This document shows, one piece after another, positions 1 through 8,776 of a DNA stretch of 33,830 bases. The stretch is taken from NCBI GenBank assembly GCA_019112825.1, contig DXIP01000019.1, positions 1 through 33,830 on the forward strand, given 5' to 3'. A program made the position numbers and the translations under genes. The notes beneath the pieces were generated by a model that saw only the letters and a list, made by a program, of their open reading frames with translations, was not told where the DNA came from and did no database searches. Position 1 is the stretch's first letter. Each line of letters begins with the position of its first letter. The stretch comes from Alistipes excrementigallinarum. Its GTDB lineage: Bacteria; Bacteroidota; Bacteroidia; Bacteroidales; Rikenellaceae.

Positions 1-1515
1 ACGACGACGGGCAGCACGAGCGTAGACTTCGCCTCGCACGCAGTGCCGACCGAGTCGCTGGTCGTATCGGGCCGTACGTACACCTATCTGGCGATGAACT
101 ACCTGCTGATGGGCGCCGACAAGACGACGACTAACATCGCCTTCGCGTTCACGGACGGCGCGACGACGGGCAACTTGACCTTCAGCAACGTTCCCGTGCA
201 GCGCAACTACCGTACGAACATCATCGGTTCGGTGCTGACGGGCGACGTTGACTTCGACATCGACATCGACCCGGGCTTCGGCGAGCCGGACCACAACCTC
301 TCGCAGCTGCTCTTTGCGGCCGAGAACGGTGGTACGGTGGAGCTTGAGGAGGACATGACCCTCGAGCAGGAGATTACCGTTGCCGAGGGCAAGAAGATGG
401 AGCTCAACCTGAACGGCCATGACATCGTCTTTGACAGCGAGGAGCTCTACACCGCCTTCAACGTCAACGGCGACATGGTCATCAACGGCCCCGGCAACAT
501 CTCCTACAAGAACGGCGGCATTCTGATTGTCAACAAGAACGGTTCGCTCGTCATCAACGGCGGCGATTTCAGCTCCGATGTCAACTGCATCCAGGTCTAC
601 GGCGGTTCGCTGGCCATCAACGGCGGCCACTTCTCCGTAACGCAGATGGTGGATGGACACTGGTACCTGCTCAACCAGCTCGACTCCGACCCCGGAACGG
701 TCGCCATCAAGGGCGGTACGTTCGTCAACTACGACCCGGCAACGGGTGACCCCGGACGCGGCGGCGACTTCCTGGTTGAGGGCTATTCGTCGGTCAAGGT
801 GAGCGACGACCCGGCAACCTATGAGGTCATCGAGGGCGCCGGTGCAGCAACGGCCGACGAGCTGAAAGCTGCCATCGCCGAGGGTGAGCCGGTCATCACG
901 CTGGTCGGCGACATCGCGCTGAGCGAGGTGCTCTCCTTCCCGAAGGATGTGACGCTGACGGCCCAGGGCGACGTGACGCTGACGGGTGCTCCGGTCTACT
1001 TCAACGGTGAGAACACGGTGGTGCGCGGCATCCACTTTGCCAACGGCACCAGCAGTTCGGGCCAGGCTTCGGCGGTCTACGTCACGAGCCAGAAGTGCCG
1101 GACGCTGGTCTTCGACAACTGCACCTTCTCCAACGCGCAGTGGGATGCCATCCAGCTGACGGACAAGGATGTGGAGTCGATTGAGATTACCAACTGCACC
1201 TTCCGCAACACGGTCGAGGGCGGCTATCGCTACATCCACCTCGAGCTGCGGAACGGCAGCGACTACTACGCCAACGCCCAGGCCAAGGTGACCGTTACGG
1301 GCTGCACGTTCGAGAACGTATCGAGCGCCTACTGCAAGGACAGCGCCGTGACCATCTGCGGCTTCATGCACGACAACCTGACCATCGCGGACAACGTGGT
1401 GAAGGGCGCCGGTGCCGACAACATCACCAACATGATGTTCTGGATTTGCGACGGCACGAACTTCGGCAAGCTCTTCTCGACGGAGGAGCTCAAGACGATG
1501 TTCCGCAACGAATAG
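1..1515 (+). CDS. Surface protein with DUF6562-like domain and beta-helix (5' partial)
   Basis: The reading frame is open from base 1, so the true start and any signal peptide lie outside the window; 504 residues are visible. The first ~85 residues (YLAMNYLLMGADK, then VPVQRNYRTNIIG) match what I know of the DUF6562 domain of Bacteroidales fimbrillin-like surface proteins. The rest is rich in short strand repeats (INGGDF, INGGHF, IKGGTF; later VFDNCTFSN, EITNCTFRN, VTGCTFENV), the ladder pattern of a right-handed parallel beta-helix (pectate-lyase-like fold). An inner segment near residues 285-340 (ITLVGDIAL, DVTLTAQG) looks like the start of a second helix block. It probably sits on the cell surface and binds or acts on polysaccharide, but no catalytic residues can be assigned. 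It ends in TAG and is followed by a strong terminator. Domain call is fairly sure; function is unknown. Confidence 0.8.
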   Translation, partial: TTTGSTSVDFASHAVPTESLVVSGRTYTYLAMNYLLMGADKTTTNIAFAFTDGATTGNLTFSNVPVQRNYRTNIIGSVLTGDVDFDIDIDPGFGEPDHNLSQLLFAAENGGTVELEEDMTLEQEITVAEGKKMELNLNGHDIVFDSEELYTAFNVNGDMVINGPGNISYKNGGILIVNKNGSLVINGGDFSSDVNCIQVYGGSLAINGGHFSVTQMVDGHWYLLNQLDSDPGTVAIKGGTFVNYDPATGDPGRGGDFLVEGYSSVKVSDDPATYEVIEGAGAATADELKAAIAEGEPVITLVGDIALSEVLSFPKDVTLTAQGDVTLTGAPVYFNGENTVVRGIHFANGTSSSGQASAVYVTSQKCRTLVFDNCTFSNAQWDAIQLTDKDVESIEITNCTFRNTVEGGYRYIHLELRNGSDYYANAQAKVTVTGCTFENVSSAYCKDSAVTICGFMHDNLTIADNVVKGAGADNITNMMFWICDGTNFGKLFSTEELKTMFRNE

Positions 1516-1540
1516 CGGCAATCCGAGATGCTGACAGCAA

Positions 1541-1580
1541 GGCGCCGGACGGTGTATTCCGTCCGGCGCCTCTCTTTTTT
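1541..1580 (+). terminator. Rho-independent terminator after the beta-helix protein
   Basis: A 12-bp GC-rich perfect stem (GGCGCCGGACGG / CCGTCCGGCGCC) with a 6-base loop is followed by TCTCTTTTTT. It lies 25 bases after the TAG stop. Confidence 0.9.
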
Positions 1581-1647
1581 GCCTGTGGGCGTGCGGAGGC
1601 GGGAACTTTCTCCCGCTCTTTTGCCGTTGTCCGATGAGGAGGAATAC

Positions 1648-1683
1648 AACAAAAAAAGCTGTAAACAAGTCGTTTACAGCTTT
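1648..1683 (-). terminator. Terminator of tRNA-Ala transcript
   Basis: A 12-bp stem (AAAGCTGTAAAC / GTTTACAGCTTT) with a 5-base loop. Read on the reverse strand it is followed by a run of T, and it lies 22 bases beyond the 3' end of the tRNA. Confidence 0.85.
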
Positions 1684-1705
1684 CAGGCCTGCTTTCGGCC
1701 TCGTT

Positions 1706-1782
<77 letters not shown>

Positions 1783-1793
1783 GATTGTGGTTG

Positions 1794-1824
1794 CAAAGGT
1801 AATACGAATTTCCGAAAATCCAAA
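1794..1824 (-). promoter_or_regulatory. Bacteroidetes -33/-7 promoter for tRNA-Ala
   Basis: On the reverse strand TTTG (1824-1821) is followed by 19 bases and TACCTTTG (1801-1794), an exact match to the Bacteroidetes consensus TTTG-N19-21-TAnnTTTG. Transcription would start a few bases upstream of the tRNA 5' end. This is the clearest promoter in the window. Confidence 0.85.
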
Positions 1825-1887
1825 TCGTCGGGCCGTTTTTTCCGCATTTTCTGCCGGAGCGACTCCATTGCCTGCTGCCGCCCGGCG

Positions 1888-4281
1888 TCAGAAGGGATAG
1901 CCCACGCCGAAGTTGAGCGCCGTGTTGCTCCAGCGGAAGTTGTGAATCCACCGCTCTCCGGCCGGGTTGTTGGGGTTGTGGAGCTGGATGCCCCAGTCCA
2001 GACGCAGCACCACGAACTTGATGTCGAGGCGCAGGCCGAGACCGGTGTTGAAGCCCAGCTGCTTGTAGAAGGTGTCGAAGTGGAAGAGCGCTGCCTCGGG
2101 AATCGAGCCGTCGGTCTGGCGCACATACCAGATGTTGCCCAAATCGAAGAAGGTGGCCCCGTGGAAGATGCCCCAAATCGGGAAGCGCAGCTCGAGGTTG
2201 GCCTCCAGCTTCATGTCACCCAGCTGCGTGGGGTAGCTTGTGTCGCTGGGCTTGGGCACGGAGCCCGGGCCGAGCGTACGCGGCGTCCAGCCGCGCATGC
2301 CGCCGCTGCCGCCCGCATAGAAGAGCCGGTCGAAGGGGATGGTCACCCCCTTCGAGTTGCCGTAGGCCATGCCCACACCGCCGTAGAGGCGCCCCGCCAG
2401 CGCGACCTTGTCGCCCAGCATCACGGTGCGGCTCACACTCAGGTCCGTGCGGAAGTACTGGGCGTAGCGCAGTCCGAAGATGTGGTAGTAGTCGGTCCCC
2501 GAAACCGGGCGCGAGAAGAGGTGTTCGAGGCCGTCGATGAGGTTGCCCGCCGTCTCGAAGTTGAAGCGTATGAGCGTGCTGTTGCCGCCCAGATTCTTGA
2601 GCTGGCCGTTGTAGGTGTAGCTGAAGTTCAGGCCGCCGATGAACTGCGACTCGTAACTCTTCTTCAGGTACTCGTTCTCCGTATCCTCGAGGAACTGCGC
2701 GTCGAGGTAGCTCACGTCGACCACGTTGATGTCGATGGGGCGCAGCGCGAAGGAGGAGTAGCGCTTGTTGCTCCACAGGTAGGAGAGGCTGGCGCTCGAG
2801 AGCGTGCGGCGGTAGAAGGGGCGGTCCTGGTAGTTGACCGAGACCTCGAGCTTGGTCTTGGGCTGGTTGATGTTCTGGAAGCGGGAGGCGCTCCACGGCA
2901 CGAGGAAGCGTGGGAAGAGGAGGCTCGTGGTGACGCCGAACTCCTTGGCGGTCTTCTTGCGGGCGTCGGGCGCCTTCATGAACTCGTAACCGGCCGTGAC
3001 GGAGACGTCGAACGACTCGGCGCCGCGGAAGATGTTGCGGTTCTGGTAGCCGACGGTGGCCTTCAGTCCGTAGAAGCTCGAGGTGGTGCTCCCCTCGACG
3101 TCGGCCTTGAAGCTCTGCTTGAGGGCCGGCGTGCAGAGGATGTGGCAGGCGAGGTACTCCTCGCGCGTGTAGCGGTTGGAGGTCGAGTCGGCTAGGGCGC
3201 CGATGTAGGAGACGTAGCTCTGCGTCGAGTCGGCCGTCAGCCGGGGCATCTCGGTGAAGGCGATGCGGGCGCTCTTGAAGTAGCCCAGTCCGATGAGGTC
3301 CGAGTAGGCGCGGTTGACCTGCGAGGCGTTGTAGAGGTAGTTGGGGTAGATGGGGATGGCCTGCCGCAGCACCACGGGGCGCAGATGGGGCCGACCCTCG
3401 TAGACGATGCGCAGCCCCTCGTAGAGCGTCGTGTCGAGCCGCTCGAGGAGCGACGAGTCGACACGGACGGCCGCCGCGTCGTATTCGGGGTAGACGTTCA
3501 CCCGCCCGATGCGGTAGACCTTGTGGTTCTCGAAGATGGGTTCGCCCTGGGCGTTGTAGCCCGCAAGGTAGGGCTTGATGACCATCGTCACCCCGACGCG
3601 GTGTCCGCCGCCGAGCGTGTCGGCTACGTATTCGATGCTGCTCGGCGAGAAGTTGTAGTAGCCCCGCTGCTTGAGGTAAGTGGCGATGCGCGTCCGCTCG
3701 GCGTCGAGCTGCGTGATGTCGAAGATGTCGCCCGCATGGATGAGCGAGTGGGCCGTATCGGCCAGAATCAGCGGCCGGAGAAATTGGTCGCGGAAGTCGT
3801 AGGCGATGGTGTCGATGCGGTAGGGCGCCCCCTGCCGGATGCGGTAGGTGATGCTCGCCTTGCGCGGGTGGCGCGTCGTGTCGAGCTCGTAGGAGGCCTC
3901 CGAGGCGTAGAATCCCTTCGAGTCGAGGTAGATTTTGAAGTTCTGCACCGAGCGCTCCGTGAGGTTCATGTCGAGCAGCACGGGGGCCTCGCCGATTTTG
4001 CGCTTCCAGTTGTTCCAGCGGTTGTGCTTCGCCGTATCGGCCTGTTCGTAGAGCCAGACGTAGAAGTAGGTCCCCAGAAAGCGCTTGTTGGGGCTCTGGC
4101 GGATGTACTTCTCGAGCTCCGACGAGGTGATTCGCTCCGAACGCGGAGCCTCATGGTCGGTCTCCACCGAGACCTTCGTCAGCAGGTAGGAGCCCTGGGG
4201 AATGTGGCGCGTGACGCTACAGGCCGAGCCCAGAAGACTCAGCAGTGCGATGGCCAGCGTGCGCACTCCCCTTGTTTCCAT
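1888..4281 (-). CDS. tamL: TamL-type BamA/TamA family outer-membrane lipoprotein
   Basis: The 797-residue protein starts with a lipoprotein signal whose lipid-bearing Cys is residue 21 (LLGSACS), followed by the stretch RHIPQGSYLLTKV typical of Bacteroidetes TamL, the lipidated TamA variant. POTRA-like repeats occupy roughly residues 30-380. A C-terminal 16-strand Omp85 barrel follows, with the FYAGGSGGMRGW motif (Omp85 lid-loop type, near residue 650) and a terminal aromatic beta-signal (GVGYPF). Family knowledge says TamL works with TamB to insert outer-membrane proteins or move lipids between membranes. No tamB is visible here, so the partner must be elsewhere. It starts 34 bases after the nitroreductase gene and is probably co-transcribed with it. 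Assignment is firm to the family, a little less so for the exact TamL name. Confidence 0.88.
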   Translation of the reverse strand: METRGVRTLAIALLSLLGSACSVTRHIPQGSYLLTKVSVETDHEAPRSERITSSELEKYIRQSPNKRFLGTYFYVWLYEQADTAKHNRWNNWKRKIGEAPVLLDMNLTERSVQNFKIYLDSKGFYASEASYELDTTRHPRKASITYRIRQGAPYRIDTIAYDFRDQFLRPLILADTAHSLIHAGDIFDITQLDAERTRIATYLKQRGYYNFSPSSIEYVADTLGGGHRVGVTMVIKPYLAGYNAQGEPIFENHKVYRIGRVNVYPEYDAAAVRVDSSLLERLDTTLYEGLRIVYEGRPHLRPVVLRQAIPIYPNYLYNASQVNRAYSDLIGLGYFKSARIAFTEMPRLTADSTQSYVSYIGALADSTSNRYTREEYLACHILCTPALKQSFKADVEGSTTSSFYGLKATVGYQNRNIFRGAESFDVSVTAGYEFMKAPDARKKTAKEFGVTTSLLFPRFLVPWSASRFQNINQPKTKLEVSVNYQDRPFYRRTLSSASLSYLWSNKRYSSFALRPIDINVVDVSYLDAQFLEDTENEYLKKSYESQFIGGLNFSYTYNGQLKNLGGNSTLIRFNFETAGNLIDGLEHLFSRPVSGTDYYHIFGLRYAQYFRTDLSVSRTVMLGDKVALAGRLYGGVGMAYGNSKGVTIPFDRLFYAGGSGGMRGWTPRTLGPGSVPKPSDTSYPTQLGDMKLEANLELRFPIWGIFHGATFFDLGNIWYVRQTDGSIPEAALFHFDTFYKQLGFNTGLGLRLDIKFVVLRLDWGIQLHNPNNPAGERWIHNFRWSNTALNFGVGYPF

Positions 4282-4315
4282 CGGTGTCTCGGCGTCGGTT
4301 GTCGACCCGGTTCGG

Positions 4316-5062
4316 TCAGTTGTTGAAAAATCCCTTTTCGCGCAGCAGGGCGAAGTAGGCCTTCGACACGGCGATGTTGTCCTCGCGGCGGTAGCGGTTG
4401 CGCGTGAAAATCTGGGCCAGGTTGGGCAGCTTGTTCTCCTCGAGCAGCTGCTTGGTCTGGGCCGACTCCTCGCGCTCGGCCCACAGCTCGTCGATTTCGG
4501 CGGCCGTGTAGTCGGTGTACTTCTCGTAGTGGACCACCGCCTCGAGCGGCAGCCGGTCGGTCAGCTCGGGCGATTCGTCGGGGTAGCCCATCACGACGGT
4601 CGTCAGCGGGATGACCCCCTTGGGCAGCTCGAGGATGCGGGCGATGTCGCCCGCCGTGTAGAGCGTCGTGCCGAGGATGCAGATGCCCAGTCCGTGCGAC
4701 TCGGCCTCGATGCAGAGGTTCTGCGTCGCCAGCAGGGCGTCGGTGGCGGCGTTGAGAAACCACTCGAAGTTGTCGTAGGCGGGGTCGGCGTCGCGCTGCT
4801 CGCACCACATCGAGAAGCGGTGCACGTCGGCGCAGACGGTCACCAGACAGGGGGCCTGGCGCACCATCGGCTGGTTGAAGTGGCAGGGCGCGAGCTCGTT
4901 GCGCAGCGCCTCGTCGCGCGTTACGATGAGCGAATAGAGCTGCATGTTGCCGCACGTCGAGGCGCGCGTGGCGGCCTCGAGGATTTCGCGCAGCGTTTCG
5001 ACGGGTATCGGGCGGGACTTGAACTTGCGGATGGAGCGGTGCTTGAAGAGCTGACTTTTCAT
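4316..5062 (-). CDS. NfsA-like FMN nitroreductase family protein
   Basis: The 248-residue protein opens with HRSIRKFKSRPIP, the N-terminal motif of the nitroreductase family in which the RSxRxF residues contact FMN phosphate. The ASTCGNMQ segment and the C-terminal MGYPDESPELTDRLP with a following VVHYEKY match the NfsA (group A) branch, which usually has about 240 residues. It is probably a soluble cytoplasmic NAD(P)H-dependent flavin reductase acting on nitro compounds or quinones; the natural substrate cannot be read from sequence. It precedes the TamL gene by 34 bases on the same strand, with no terminator between. Its start ATG faces dapF across a 140-base divergent region that carries a -7-like box for this gene. 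Confidence 0.88.
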   Translation of the reverse strand: MKSQLFKHRSIRKFKSRPIPVETLREILEAATRASTCGNMQLYSLIVTRDEALRNELAPCHFNQPMVRQAPCLVTVCADVHRFSMWCEQRDADPAYDNFEWFLNAATDALLATQNLCIEAESHGLGICILGTTLYTAGDIARILELPKGVIPLTTVVMGYPDESPELTDRLPLEAVVHYEKYTDYTAAEIDELWAEREESAQTKQLLEENKLPNLAQIFTRNRYRREDNIAVSKAYFALLREKGFFNN

Positions 5063-5142
5063 GATGTTGTGTCAATTAACAATTCCTTTGCCACACGCGG
5101 CGCGCCGGGCGGCGGGTGCGGAACGGGGGAGACAATTTTTTA

Positions 5143-5180
5143 CAAAAGTAGTAAAACTTTTAGAAGTTTTATTATTTTTG
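5143..5180. promoter_or_regulatory. Divergent promoter region with dyad
   Basis: The AT-rich spacer between the nitroreductase gene and dapF holds two outward-facing -7 boxes: TATTTTTG at 5173-5180 on the forward strand for dapF, and TACTTTTG at 5150-5143 on the reverse strand for the nitroreductase. Between them lies an inverted repeat (TAAAACTT / AAGTTTTA, 5152-5171). Neither box has a good TTTG at -33. The dyad could be an operator or a by-product of the AT-rich sequence. Confidence 0.5.
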
Positions 5181-5202
5181 TGAGGATATAACACCGCTGC
5201 AC

Positions 5203-6006
5203 ATGCTGCTCAAGTTTGCCAAATACGAGGGTGCGGGCAACGACTTCATCCTGCTCGACGACCGTGAGGAGCGCTTCACGCCCGACCCCGCGCGTATTGC
5301 GCGGCTCTGCGACCGCCACTTCGGCATCGGGGCCGACGGGCTGATGACGCTGCGGCGCAGCTCCGAGCTCGACTGCTCGATGCGCTACTACAACGCCGAC
5401 GGCTCCGAGGGCGAGATGTGCGGCAACGGCGCCCGCTGCTTCACGCTCTTTGCCGAGCACCTCGGTGTCGGCGGCGAGGTGAAGTTCTTCGACGCGGCCG
5501 ACGGGCTGCACATGGCGCGGATTCTGCGCACGCGGGGGCTCGCCGGCGACATCGAGGTGGGGATGCTCAACGTCTCGGAGATTCGCGACGGCGGCTCGTG
5601 GTGGGCCCTCGACACGGGAGTGCCCCACTTCGTGGAGTTCGTCCCCGATGTCTCGGCCGTCGACGTGGTGGGCCGCGGCCGTACGATTCGTCACGACGCC
5701 CGCTTCCCGCGCGGAACGAACGTCGACTTTGTTGAGGAGCTGGGCGAAGGGCATCTGCGCGTGCGGACCTACGAGCGCGGCGTCGAGAACGAGACGCTGG
5801 CCTGCGGTACGGGAGTCACGGCGGCGGCCATTGTCACCTCGTACGTGCGTCAGCCCGCCGTGCACCGCTTCCGCATCGAGGTGCCGGGCGGCGAGCTGGA
5901 GGTGCGCTTCCGCCACGAGGCCGGGACGCAGCACTATACCGACATCCGGCTCACAGGCCCTGCCCGCCGGGTCTTCGAGGGTGAATTCGATACCGAAAAC
6001 TTCTGA
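5203..6006 (+). CDS. dapF: Diaminopimelate epimerase
   Basis: The 267-residue protein converts LL- to meso-diaminopimelate for lysine and peptidoglycan synthesis in the cytoplasm. The family marks are present: YEGAGNDFILLD at the N-terminus, the first catalytic Cys in GEMCGNGARCF (near residue 73), and the second in ETLACGTGVTAAA (near residue 202), which form the two-thiol epimerase pair. Length is normal for DapF (about 270). The start ATG is 22 bases after a TATTTTTG -7 box. No other lysine-pathway gene is adjacent; a small charged protein and an alpha/beta hydrolase follow on the same strand. Confidence 0.95.
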   Translation: MLLKFAKYEGAGNDFILLDDREERFTPDPARIARLCDRHFGIGADGLMTLRRSSELDCSMRYYNADGSEGEMCGNGARCFTLFAEHLGVGGEVKFFDAADGLHMARILRTRGLAGDIEVGMLNVSEIRDGGSWWALDTGVPHFVEFVPDVSAVDVVGRGRTIRHDARFPRGTNVDFVEELGEGHLRVRTYERGVENETLACGTGVTAAAIVTSYVRQPAVHRFRIEVPGGELEVRFRHEAGTQHYTDIRLTGPARRVFEGEFDTENF

Positions 6007-6063
6007 TTCTGCGTATATTCAATTCAGTACAACATCTTTTTTCCTTATCTTTTCCATCCATCC

Positions 6064-6258
6064 ATGAAAACATCCAAGGGGGGCCGTGCGCACGACACGG
6101 ACGAGCTTCGCAAGGCGAAGCGCCTCGAACCGCTGCACAAGAGCGGCAAGGAGCGTCATACGCTCTACCGTCATCTGGACGACGAGGAGGATGAAACGTA
6201 CGAGGTACGCCCCAAGCGGGAGTCGGCCCTCGACTATTTCGACGACGAAGAGGAGTAA
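6064..6258 (+). CDS. Small highly charged hypothetical protein
   Basis: This 64-residue frame begins 57 bases after dapF and ends 12 bases before the hydrolase gene, which favours it being a real operon member. It is almost entirely polar: a basic first half (KGGRAHDTDELRKAKRLEP) and an acidic second half (DDEEDETYEV, then YFDDEEE at the end). It has no signal peptide, no membrane segment and no Cys. I do not recognise a family. It could be a disordered nucleic-acid- or protein-binding peptide, but that is a guess. Confidence 0.7.
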   Translation: MKTSKGGRAHDTDELRKAKRLEPLHKSGKERHTLYRHLDDEEDETYEVRPKRESALDYFDDEEE

Positions 6259-6270
6259 TCTTGACGGAAA

Positions 6271-7155
6271 ATGACCGAAAAATTCATCATGGCGGGGCCG
6301 GTTGCCCTGCATGTCTGCGACTCGGAGAAGGGTGAGCGCTGCGTCGTGCTGCTGCACGGCTATCTGGAATCGATGCTCGTCTGGGACGACTTCGTGCCGC
6401 TGCTCTACAAAGAGGTGCGCGTGGTGACGCTCGACCTGCCGGGCCACGGCATCTCGGTCGTCACGGGCGAGGAGCACTCGATGGAGTTCCTGGCCGACGT
6501 GGTGGCCGACGGACTGCGTGCGCTGGGCATTGCGCGCTGCACGCTGGTGGGCCACTCGATGGGCGGCTACGTGGCGCTGGCCTTCTGTGAACGCCATCCC
6601 GAGATGCTCGACGGCGTGGTGCTGCTCAGCTCGACGCCCAATGCCGACACGCCCGAGAAGGTGGAGAACCGGCGGCGTGAAATCGCGCTGGTGCGCGCCG
6701 GCCGCAAGGAGCTGCTGGCGCATGTGGCCCCCGAGGCGGGCTTCGCCCCCGAGAACCGGGCGCGGATGAAGGATGCCATCGAGGACCTCACCGAGCAGGT
6801 CTTCGTCACGGAGGACGAGGGCATCGTGGCGCTGCTCAACGGCATGCTGGCGCGCAAGGACCGCAACGAGATGCTGCGCGCCTCGTCCGTGCCGCAGCTC
6901 TTCATCCTGGGACGCGAGGATGGCTACATCCCGGTCGAGAAGGCCGAGGCGATGGTGGCCGCCCATCCGCAGGCGCGGGTGGTGTGGCTCGAACACTCGG
7001 GTCACATGGGCTTCCTCGAGGAGCCCGAGAAGACGGCCCGTGCGCTGCTCGACTTCGTGCGCAGCACCGGCCCGGAGGGTGGCAGCGAACAGGGTGGCAA
7101 CGAGCAAAGCAGCAGCGAGCAGAACGGCAGCGAACAGGGTGCCGTGCACGCGTAG
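6271..7155 (+). CDS. Alpha/beta hydrolase fold protein
   Basis: The 294-residue protein shows the full hydrolase layout: oxyanion-hole motif LLHGYLES near residue 30, DLPGHGIS, nucleophile elbow GHSMGG near residue 95, the acid in LGREDGYIP, and catalytic His in EHSGHMGFLE. This is the common esterase/lipase/C-C hydrolase set; the substrate cannot be inferred. No signal peptide is visible, so it is probably cytoplasmic. The last ~25 residues form a low-complexity tail (repeats of GSEQ/GNEQ/SSEQ) encoded by an imprecise short DNA repeat at about 7078-7140. It lies 12 bases after the small charged protein and ends at a strong terminator. An internal ATG at codon 7 is an alternative start. Confidence 0.9.
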   Translation: MTEKFIMAGPVALHVCDSEKGERCVVLLHGYLESMLVWDDFVPLLYKEVRVVTLDLPGHGISVVTGEEHSMEFLADVVADGLRALGIARCTLVGHSMGGYVALAFCERHPEMLDGVVLLSSTPNADTPEKVENRRREIALVRAGRKELLAHVAPEAGFAPENRARMKDAIEDLTEQVFVTEDEGIVALLNGMLARKDRNEMLRASSVPQLFILGREDGYIPVEKAEAMVAAHPQARVVWLEHSGHMGFLEEPEKTARALLDFVRSTGPEGGSEQGGNEQSSSEQNGSEQGAVHA

Positions 7156-7172
7156 CGGCCTGTATGAACGAC

Positions 7173-7210
7173 AAGGCGTCGGACAACCGAGGTTGTCCGA
7201 CGCCTTTTTT
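7173..7210. terminator. Bidirectional terminator between hydrolase and MATE genes
   Basis: A 13-14-bp perfect stem (GGCGTCGGACAACC / GGTTGTCCGACGCC) is followed by TTTTTT on the forward strand. On the reverse strand the tail is weaker. It sits between two convergent genes and can serve both. Confidence 0.9.
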
Positions 7211-7237
7211 GTATCGTTGCGGAGCGGTCGGGAGGGC

Positions 7238-8620
7238 TCAGCTGCGCGTCGCCGCATCCTCGGCGCTCCACTTCGAGTCGCGGATGCGGAGCAGCCGCTT
7301 GTAGACCCAGGCGAAGGCCGGCACGAGGAAGGCGACGGCGAAGACCCACGCCGTCGGGTCGCCGAAGCAGACGGCGATGTATCCCAGCGAGGGGACGGCC
7401 AGCAGACTCACCAGAATGCGGGCCACCATCTCCGAGACGCCCGAGAGCATCGCCAGATTGGTGTATCCGACCCCCTGAATCGTGTAGCGCAGTACGCAGA
7501 GCATGCCCAGCACCGGGAAGAACGAGACCGAAATGTGGAGGAAACGTACCGTATCGGCGAGAATCTCGTGCTCGGTGGGCTCCACGAAGAGCAGCGCGAA
7601 ACTCTGCGACCAGAGCATCAGCATGACGAACGAGAAGGCCGAATAGATGAGCATCAGGAGCGTGCTGGCCTTCACGCCGGCCCAGACCCGTTCGGGCTTT
7701 CCGGCACCGTAGTTCTGGCCGCTGTAGGTGGCCATGGCGATGCCCAGACTCTCGAGCGGGCACATGAAGAACATCTTGATACGCATGGCGGCCGTGAAGG
7801 CGGCGACGCAGGCCGTGCCCAGCGCGTTGTTGGCGCTCTGGAGCATGATGCTGCCGATGGCCGTGATGGAGAACTGCAGCCCCATCGGGACGCCGATGGT
7901 GAGCAGCGTGCGGGCCAGACGGGGGCTGTACTGCCGCTCTTCGCGCGACTTGGGCTGGAGAATCTCGAAGTGGCGCATCATGTAGCGGTAGCAGAGCAGC
8001 GCCGAGATGCCCTGTGCGAGGACCGTGGCGATGCCGGCGCCGGCCACGCCCCAGTCGAGCACGAGGATGAAGAAGAGGTCGAGCACGATGTTGAGCAGGG
8101 TCGAGAAGAGCAGGAACCAGAAGGGGGTCCGGCTGTCGCCCAGCGCGCGGATGATGCTCGAGAGGAGGTTGTAGAAGAAGGTGCAGGGAATGCCGATGAA
8201 GGTGATGAGCAGGTAGACGTAGGCCCCCTGGAAGATGTTCTCCGGCGTGCGCATCCACTGCAGGATGTCGTGGCAAAGCAGCGAGGTGACGAGGGCGATG
8301 GAGAGCGACATGACGGTGGCCAGCCTCAGGCTGACAAAGACCAGCTGCCGCATGACGCCGTAGTCGCGCGCGCCGAACTTCTGGGCCACCGGAATGCCGA
8401 ATCCACCGCAGCATCCGTTGCAGAAGCCGAGAATCAGAAAGACGACCGACGTGCTGGCTCCTACCGAGGCCAGAGCGTTGATGCCCAGAAACTTGCCCAC
8501 GATGACCGCATCGACCAGCGAGTAGGTCTGCTGGAGCAGGTTGCCCAGCAGCAGGGGCAGCGTGAAACTCAGAATCTGGGGCAGCGGCCGCCCCGAGGTC
8601 ATCTCCTTCGAAATCGCCAT
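7238..8620 (-). CDS. MATE family efflux transporter
   Basis: The start chosen is the ATG at 8620 (MAISKEMTSGRPLPQIL), giving 460 residues, the normal MATE size; the frame stays open further upstream but that part is non-coding in character and overlaps the promoter. The N-terminal LPLLLGNLLQQTYSLVDAVIVGKFLG is the standard first MATE helix pair, and about twelve hydrophobic segments follow in two related halves. Such proteins export drugs or metabolites in exchange for Na+ or H+ across the inner membrane. A TATCTTTG -7 box lies 29 bases upstream of the start. It shares its divergent upstream region with the DUF308 gene. The substrate is unknown. Confidence 0.92.
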   Translation of the reverse strand: MAISKEMTSGRPLPQILSFTLPLLLGNLLQQTYSLVDAVIVGKFLGINALASVGASTSVVFLILGFCNGCCGGFGIPVAQKFGARDYGVMRQLVFVSLRLATVMSLSIALVTSLLCHDILQWMRTPENIFQGAYVYLLITFIGIPCTFFYNLLSSIIRALGDSRTPFWFLLFSTLLNIVLDLFFILVLDWGVAGAGIATVLAQGISALLCYRYMMRHFEILQPKSREERQYSPRLARTLLTIGVPMGLQFSITAIGSIMLQSANNALGTACVAAFTAAMRIKMFFMCPLESLGIAMATYSGQNYGAGKPERVWAGVKASTLLMLIYSAFSFVMLMLWSQSFALLFVEPTEHEILADTVRFLHISVSFFPVLGMLCVLRYTIQGVGYTNLAMLSGVSEMVARILVSLLAVPSLGYIAVCFGDPTAWVFAVAFLVPAFAWVYKRLLRIRDSKWSAEDAATRS

Positions 8621-8649
8621 GTGTACTCGTTCTGTTCGATTTACGGTTG

Positions 8650-8657
8650 CAAAGATA
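8650..8657 (-). promoter_or_regulatory. -7 box of the MATE gene
   Basis: TATCTTTG on the reverse strand matches TAnnTTTG exactly. No TTTG is seen at the -33 position, so the call rests on one element and its position before the start codon. Confidence 0.5.
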
Positions 8658-8776
8658 GACGATATTCGGCGTGTTGGTATGCTCCGGGGCGCTTTTCGCC
8701 CGTTCGGGAGCGTTCCGTGGCGCTCCGTGGCACACTCCTTGCACCCTTGCGGGGTTGAATCAAAACCTGAGTTCCT

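Noticed and set aside
1942..4326. Long open frames on the forward strand opposite the TamL gene
   Set aside because: Val/Ala/Arg/Glu-rich shadow frames caused by high GC at third codon positions; no motif, while the reverse strand encodes a clear family.
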